Shown piece after piece: positions 57,520-64,000 of a stretch of DNA of 64,000 nucleotides. The notes beneath the pieces are model-generated. The model ran no database searches and was not told where the DNA came from. It was given only the letters and a program-made list of their open reading frames with translations. The first letter of the stretch is position 1, and each line of letters starts with the position of its first letter. The stretch comes from Cenococcum geophilum 1.58 (Eukaryota > Ascomycota > Dothideomycetes > Gloniales > Gloniaceae): NCBI GenBank assembly GCA_001692895.1, contig KV748198.1, forward strand, positions 63,214-127,213, in the 5' to 3' direction. Position numbers and translations under genes: made by a program.

Positions 57520-58870
57520 CTGAAATATAAAACGACCCCAAAGCCTCTATAACAGCCGCTAGTATTATATCCGTACTCTAAGAATAACTAGCAGAAATAT
57601 AAAAGTCTTTTATAGACGCCCTTATATAAAACTAAGCTACTCTAAATTAATAATAAGCTAAATAAGAAGTATAATACTAGCGATTAATTAAGGACCTTTA
57701 AGAAGAAATCCGTATACTTAAGATGCCTATATTAGGGCCTTAAGACTAAATACTATCTCTAAAGATAAACACGCGGAACGCAAGCCCTAAACCTATAACA
57801 ACTGTCCACCTTAAACTAATTACTACACTAAAACGATCCGAACGACTACTAGATCCCCTAGTATTTACTAGTAAATAATAAGAACTCTAATTATTCCTAA
57901 GCTAGCTTAAAAATAAGCTAACTAGTAACACTAACCGTTACCTAACTAAAGCTAACCAACTCTATTATACCCTAAGTTGACTAAGAAAAGAGGTAGCTAA
58001 CCTTATTAAACCTTTTTAGCTAACTTTAGTATAAAGCCTAGTTATACTTCTTAAAGCCTTATATAGTAACCTAAACTACTAAGCTATTGCCTAGAGAAAG
58101 ATAAACTACATAGCTTAAGGAACGAAAAGTTTCCTAGTATACTTCTCTAAATTTAACTATTACGCAAGGGAAATAGGCTAAAACGACTCCGCACTAATTA
58201 ACAGCCTTATTAAATCTTTAAGCCCTAAACTAAAAACCTCCCTAATAGGCGTAGACCTACTAGGAGCCTTTAATAACTATATAAACGTTATTAATAAATG
58301 GTATAATAATATACTACGCCTAATACCGAAGTCCGCCCCCTAATATAATATAGTAACCCTATAAATGTCTACTAAGTTATTGTCTTAGCCTAAGCATCCT
58401 AACGCTATAGATATTAACACTAGAACCCTAGAGTACGCCCTACTAGGGTCCTTAAATAAGAAAGATGTATTAAGCTAGGCCTTTACTTTAAATGCGGAAG
58501 TAAAGACTATATCTTAAAATACTATCTTATCCCCTTACCTATACCCTAAAACGATTTATAAACAGCTAATACTAGTAACCGTTTACTATATTAATCTTCC
58601 GGTTATTACCCCTAATCTTTACCTAGTTCTAGCCCTATATTTAGTAAGCACCACTTATAAGGGCGAAGCTATAACTAACGTTCTATAGAAACCCCTTCCC
58701 GCTCGCTACTAAAAGGCATGTTTTAAAGTTAAGTCGCTCTCTAGGACGGCTCTACCTTAGGATCTCATTAAATGCTTTAGATGTTATAAACTTTAACTTT
58801 TAGGATTATAGCATAACCGTTAACTGTTATCTTTAGTAGAATAGTTAATAGGCTAATACTCAAATCCTAA
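57520..58870 (+). pseudogene. G1 gag
   Basis: Helical N-terminal part, then the capsid-like region with LDPLVFTGK near 57850 and ELQLFLS-x-LKNKLTSNTNRY near 57888-57945. FSKFNYYAREIG follows near 58145-58180, then LINSLIKSLSPKLKTSLIGV near 58197-58255. A zinc-knuckle-like segment near 58773-58800 reads KCFRCYKL, with one CxxC pair intact. Stops TAA/TAG. Confidence 0.83.
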
Positions 58871-61800
58871 TTAATATAGGAGCTAGCGGTATAGGATTTA
58901 TTAACAAGATTTTTATATATAATAATAGTTTTACCCTAACCCCCCTTAACTGGTATATTAACGTATTTAGATTTAATAGTAAATATACCATCTTAGGCCG
59001 TATTACCTATGTAGTAGCCCTAAGACTCTAATACCTAAACTATAAAGAACTAATTAAGCTTTTTATTACTACCCTAGGTTACCTAGTAATCCTTAGATAA
59101 CCCTAGATAAAGCTATATAAGGTAACTATTAATTAGGATAACCTTAAGCTTTTATTTACCGCCTCCTATTATAAGTAGAAGTGCCTTACTACTTACTACT
59201 TAGACTAAGAACTAAAATCTAAAAAATCTACTAAGATCTACTAGTCTAAAATTTCTATAACTATCTACCCTATACCTAAGGAATCTATTAGATTCCACTA
59301 ATTTAGGAATTTTACTAATATCCACCAAGGACCCGAAAACTCTACTAAATTCTATAAGCTATTACTAAGCACTATACCGCCCTAAGCTAAGCAGAAGCTT
59401 AAGCTTAATATATAAAAATACTAAAAGGACTAGTATTCTACTATAAAAAGGATTCTTAAAGTACCTAAACCTAAATCTAATACTAACTCCGTACCTAATA
59501 CTGAACCTAAACCTAAATAAGAAACTATGGATAATCTAAGTAAACTTAGCACCTTAGATATCCGCATAATTAGAGCTACTCTATTAGTATAACTTACTAA
59601 GAAACCTAAATATATAATCTTCGCTGTTACTATAGCTAATATTAAAAAGGCCTTAGTACTAAAGAAGCACACCAACCCTATTATAAAGGTACTAGTAGAG
59701 TACTATAACTACCTAGAGGCATTTTTATAAAAGGAAGCCGATAAGCTACTAAAACACCAATTATACGACTATAAAATTGTACTTAAAGACGGAAAGCAGC
59801 CTAGATTTGGACCCCTATACGGGATGTCCTAAAATAAACTCTAAGTACTATAGAAGTATCTAAATAAGAACTTAAGTAAAGGATTTATTAGAGCGAGCTT
59901 ATCGCTTATAGCCGTACTAGTGATCTTTATTAAGAAACCTATCGGTGGTTTACGCTTTTGCGTAGACTACTAAGCTTTTAATACCGTTACTGTTAAGAAC
60001 TAATATCTAATCCCGTTAATATAGGAGATATTAAACTAACTAAGTAAGGCTCGCTACTATATAAAGCTTAATATTATCTCTATATTTAACCGCCTCTATA
60101 TAGCAAAAGGAGATAAATAGCTTACTACATTCCGTACTTAGTATAGATTATTTAAATATTTAGTAACGCCGTTCGGCCTTGCAAATACCTAAGTTTATTC
60201 CAATATTACGTAAATAATACCCTACGTCCCTACCTAGACATCTTCTATACTGTTTATATTAACGACATCTTAATATATAGTAATAACCTAACTAAATATT
60301 AGAAATACGTTAACCTTATTTTATAAGCCCTATATAGAGCTAGTTTATAATTAGATATAGATAAATATAAGTTCTATAAAATAGAAGTCTTATACCTTAG
60401 ACTTCTTATTTCTATAAACGGTATATAAATAGACCTAAAGAAAGTTAAAGTAATTATAAACTAGTAAGAACCTAAAAATGTTAAGGATGTAAAAGCCTTT
60501 ATAGGATTTGCCAACTTCTACTAATAGTTTATTAATAACTTCTCCGCCCTAATTTTACCCCTTATTACTCTAACCTAAAAAGATAAAGCTTTTATCTTTA
60601 ATAAAGAATATAAGAAGGCCTTTATATATCTAAAGATTATATTTACTACTATACCTATACTTTAATACTTTAACCTAGAACAAATAAGTGTTATAAAAGC
60701 CAATTTATCTAATTATATTACTAGAGGCATTCTATCTTAATATAACAAAGAAGGAGTATTATACCCTATAGCATACTTCTTAAAGCAACTAAGCCCTACT
60801 AAATATAATTACGAGATCTATAATAAAGAATTACTAGCTATTATTAGATGCTTTAAGCAATAGCGACCTAAACTAGAAGGCGCTAGATTTCTAATTAAGG
60901 TCTTTAGCGATTATAAGAACCTATAGTACTTCATAACTATAAAACAGTTAAGTTATTATTAGGCTTACTAGTTAGAATATCTATTACGCTTTTAATTCTT
61001 AATTATATACTACCTAAGCGTTTAAGGTTAAAAGCCTAATACCCTAACCTAACGCTTGTAAGACGCGCTAGCCCTAAAAGAAGCGCGCTTTTACTAAAAT
61101 CAGACCCTACTTTACCCTAAACTATTTAACCCTCCTACTAAAAATCTTATAGTATACGTCCTTAAAATAACTAATTAATTAATTAAACAGATTATAGTTA
61201 ATAAATACCCAAATAACGAGTTTATTTAAGAGACGCTTAAAATAATACAAGATGGTATTAGATGCTCTAGAAAGATTTCTTTAAGTAAATATAAAGCCTG
61301 CGGAAACCGCCTATATTACTAGAACTATCTAGTTATCCCTAATTATAATAAGCTTAAGCTTAAGCTCCTTAAATATATATATAATTTACCAGTAGCCGGC
61401 TACCTAGGCTAAGGAAAAACCCTAGAACTGCTTTAATAAGAATACTATTAGCTAAATATGTATAATATAATATAAAGGTATATCTCTAGCTACTATATCT
61501 GCCGGCGAGCTAAAGCTTTATATAAGACATATAACGGCCTTCTAAAGCCACTACCTACTCTAAACCAAAGATAGAAGGATATCTTAATTAACTTTATTAT
61601 TAATCTCCCTATAAGTAAAGGCTGTATAAATATTATAGTAATTATAAACCAACTGTCTAAAATAAGATACTTAATTGCCTGCCCTAATATATTAACACCT
61701 ACTATCGCCTAACTATTCCTAGATTATATATAAAAACTCTATAGACTCCCTAAAATAATTATCTCTAATAAAGGCAGCCAGTTTATCTTTATATTTTAGG

Positions 61801-62050
61801 AAAAACTAACTACCTAACTCTATATTAAAGCACTATTGTCTACGGCATACTACCTAGAAATAAATGGTTAAATGGAATGTATAAATGCTATAATAGAGTA
61901 GTATATTCGGATATATATATTATACTTATAAGATAACTAGATTAACTAGCTTATATTTACTAAGTTTACGGTAAATAATTCCATTTTAGAAACTATAAAG
62001 GTCTCCCCATTCCTAGCCAACTACGGCTAGCATCTATAAATAAGTTTTAA
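58870..62050 (+). pseudogene. G1 pol: protease, RT, RNase H, integrase
   Basis: Protease near 58870-59060 with NIGASGIGFINKIF (DTGA decayed). RT ~59770-60450 with [24 protein letters not shown] near 59950 and catalytic box Y-I-N-D at 60255-60266. RNase H ~60560-61000 with [19 protein letters not shown] near 60810. Integrase from ~61150 with IVIINQLSKIRYLIA near 61635-61680, SNKGSQFIFIF near 61760-61800 and AYYLEINGW-like near 61845. It ends at FLANYG near 62015 and is cut at 62060. The minus-strand open frame at 59430-59675 is a shadow of the protease-RT linker. Confidence 0.9.
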
Positions 62051-62060
62051 ACCCTTTAAC

Positions 62061-62431
62061 TGTTACAGAGTAAGTATAAGCGGCGATAATATATAGCAAG
62101 GTAGATATTATTAAGCTATATATATAAACTATATAAGGAAGTTAAGACGTTGCGTAAGGAAAGAAGGTAGGAAAATAGGAAAAAAGGGCATATATCTTTA
62201 ACTTAGTTACTTAGTCAATATATATATAGGGCAGAATAGGGTTTAGGTTATAGTCCTGGCAGAACTTAATAGAATTTAGTAGAACTTAGCAGAATATAGC
62301 AGAATGCTATAAATTACCGTTAGATTGCTATTAGATTACTATTAGATTACTATTTTATAGTTAGTCTCTAATTACTAAGTCGGTAGAAATAGGTGGATAT
62401 ATGTAAGGTATTATAAGGGTATCCCGTAATA
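62061..62431 (-). repeat. Lone G LTR in inverted orientation (371 bp)
   Basis: TGTTACAGAGTAAG to GGGTATCCCGTAATA on the plus strand, i.e. the reverse of the G1 5' LTR, and the same 371-bp length. It sits directly in G1 integrase and is followed after two bases by the A4 LTR. Either a separate solo LTR inserted into G1, or the product of rearrangement; no duplication can be verified because A4 occupies the right flank. Confidence 0.88.
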
Positions 62432-62433
62432 GT

Positions 62434-62859
62434 TATTACGAACGCTTTAAGTACAATGCTATAACTACTTGGAGAAGAGTCGGAGAAAGCTAGTTAGTTA
62501 ATATAAGCACGGTCCAGGATAGAACCCGTGGAACTATATAACGAAGAATAGTAACTAAAGTTATATAATATGCTACGTATTAAACGAGAGGAATAAGAGG
62601 AACTTACGTACCTTACGTATAACACGTATATTACGTATAAGAAGGATTTTATAGGAGTACGGTTGTGTATTTAAGGACCCTTAATCCCTACCTAGATAGT
62701 TTCTTCCTTATAGTGATTTTTAGAATATAATTAGAGTTAATCTATTAGGCAACCACTCCACTAGTTATTATTACGTTGTTAACTACTATCTTTGCATTTC
62801 CTATATACCTAGCCCATTAATAGAACCCATCGTAGTTCCTACTACAAGGTTCCATTATA
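62434..62859 (+). repeat. A4 5' LTR (426 bp)
   Basis: TATTACGAACGC to TTCCATTATA, alignable with the A3 LTRs throughout. It retains more CG-containing words (ACGTA, ACGAGAGG) than the other A LTRs. Confidence 0.92.
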
Positions 62860-62905
62860 TAATTACTACTATAGTTATAGTATTAAATATAGGGAGTTAA
62901 ATAAT

Positions 62906-64000
62906 ATGCCACTAAAAGCAGCCACTATAATGCTATTGACGGCGGCAACTACTTTAAGGTTAGAGTGTGACACTAGTATAGCAGACACTAACTTGCAATA
63001 ACCTGTAACGGTAGGACAATTATAAGAAATAGTTAACTAGTTAACAGAAAACAATATAGTACTTAAAAATAAGATTAACGGGATAGGCGCAGTAAAGGTT
63101 AAGTTACTATTAATCAAAAGATTCTTAGGAGAGAGATTAAAGCTTAAAGGATTCCTTATATAAATACACTTTAAAATAATATAGGAGGGAGTAAAGCTAG
63201 CAATACTTATGGATTAAATAGCGTATATAAGACTGTTCTTAATAGGAAGGGCACTTAAATAGTTTAAGCCTTACCTTATAGAAATATAGGTAAACGGAAT
63301 AATAACTACGAACTAAGAAGTATGGTTTATGTTTTTAAGCTAGGACGGATTTACGGAATAACTTATATAAATATTTAGAGACCTAGAGGTAACAACTATA
63401 GCGGAAAGAAAACTCTAAGATATTACACAGCGAACCTTAGTAATTAAGTATATAATATAATTTTAAATATTGGCAATATAAGTTAAGTGGAATAATAGGG
63501 CGCTTATAGCACAGTATAAATAGGGACTTAAGGCTAAAGTCTAGGATGTAATTATTCTAATAGAAGATATGGACACCCTAAGGGAGTTAATAGATTAAGC
63601 GATAAAGATTAATAATAGGATCTACTAAAGGGAACAGACTAAGAGAGGTTAGAATAGAGTTCTATAGTTATATAAGACGTAGAGTATATAATAACTAAAG
63701 CTAAGTTAGAAACTATAGTATGGCGTAGAGCTAATGGACCTAAGTAGTACTAAAGAAACCTATAAGAAGTAGAGTAAAAAACTATAGAAATCTAGAGGTT
63801 AAGGATTAAGTAATTATAGGACTAAGGAGCATAGGCTAAACTAAGGATCTTAGCAGTAGAAGACGTTTAAGCGGACTTTATAGCAAAAGCAATGGTTTAA
63901 AGATAGAGCTTATATAAATTACGGAAAATAGGGTTATTTTACTAGAGACTATAGAAGTAGTTAGAGTTATTATATAGTAAAGGGAACTAGACTAATAGTA
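62906..64000 (+). pseudogene. A4 gag (partial)
   Basis: The ATG at 62906 opens MPLKAATIMLLTAATT; continues with LKLKGFLI and a zinc-knuckle-like segment at about 63917-63955 (INYGK-x-GYFTRDY), where Tyr occupies expected Cys/His positions. Interrupted by TAG/TAA. Collinear with A3 17198-18270. Confidence 0.87.

Larger units (their letters stand above)
57120..62060 (+). mobile_element. Ty3/gypsy family G copy G1 (plus strand)
   Basis: 5' LTR 57120-57490, then gag, protease, RT, RNase H and integrase on the plus strand. The integrase stops at 62060 where a G LTR in opposite orientation begins. The missing integrase end, chromodomain-like tail and polypurine tract are seen in G2. Inserted in C2 RNase H after TGCTAAA. 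Confidence 0.9.
62434..64000 (+). mobile_element. Ty3/gypsy family A copy A4, 5' end (runs off window)
   Basis: 5' LTR followed by gag to the window end. Clearly family A (same LTR length class and same gag start as A3). Confidence 0.93.

Noticed and set aside
59430..59675. Minus-strand 81-codon ORF
   Set aside because: Antisense shadow of the G1 protease-RT linker; the plus strand reads continuous with pol.
1..64000. tRNA, rRNA or host protein-coding genes
   Set aside because: None recognised by eye on either strand; nothing kept that could not be tied to a repeat element. A covariance-model search for tRNAs would be decisive.

Overview
This window reads as a gene-poor, AT-rich, repeat-saturated block of a filamentous ascomycete (Pezizomycotina) genome that has been heavily altered by repeat-induced point mutation (RIP). 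CpA/TpG dinucleotides are scarce and TpA is very common. Retroelement reading frames are broken almost only by TAA and TAG, at places where related copies or the domain call for Gln or Trp; TGA stops are nearly absent. No host gene, tRNA, rRNA, CRISPR array or bacterial-type regulatory site could be supported. Nearly everything from about base 2145 onward is transposable element, mostly fossil.

Layout. 1-2144: an unrecognised degenerate segment with a long direct repeat and a pyrimidine-rich tract. 2145-8535 and 8536-11852: two 5'-truncated copies (A1, A2) of a Ty3/gypsy chromovirus, family A. 11853-16728 plus 24685-26000: a second chromovirus, family B, split by a complete family A copy (A3, 16729-24679) with 425-bp LTRs and a CCTAC target duplication. 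26551-28035: a fragment of a third gypsy family (C1), cut by a minus-strand gypsy of a fourth family (G2, 28036-29486). 29487-33548: a copy of a family A relative (D2), interrupted by a compact 2.26-kb LTR element, F (29805-32062, GTTAG duplication). 33930-57119: a second family C copy (C2), interrupted by a Tad-like LINE (35394-40959, 12-bp duplication) and by a minus-strand D element (D1, 41156-55601, CCTTA duplication). D1 itself carries a Ty1/copia element (E, 45585-52350), and E carries a 0.75-kb terminal-inverted-repeat insertion (48824-49574). 57120-62060: G1 interrupts C2. 62061-62431: a lone G LTR in inverted orientation. 62434-64000: the 5' end of another A copy (A4), running off the window.

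How the parts relate. The elements form a readable insertion order: C2, then LINE and D1, then E, then the small TIR element; B, then A3; D2, then F. Families A/D, B and probably G end in chromodomain-like segments, which fits retroelements that target heterochromatin. Copia E is visibly less mutated than the gypsy copies and retains its gag, CCHC, protease, integrase, RT and RNase H features with comparatively few stops.

Items most worth a second look: element F (gag-like protein with APQQ and YRGP tetrapeptide repeats, three hairpins in its leader, no pol); a conserved antisense reading frame between pol and the 3' LTR of families A and D; a conserved ~1.9-kb coding interval of unknown function between the zinc knuckle and protease of A/D; a 43-bp palindrome shared by two unrelated places; and the small TIR insertion carrying a 21-bp minisatellite. 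All functional readings are by eye, from the sequence and knowledge of the families; nothing was searched.
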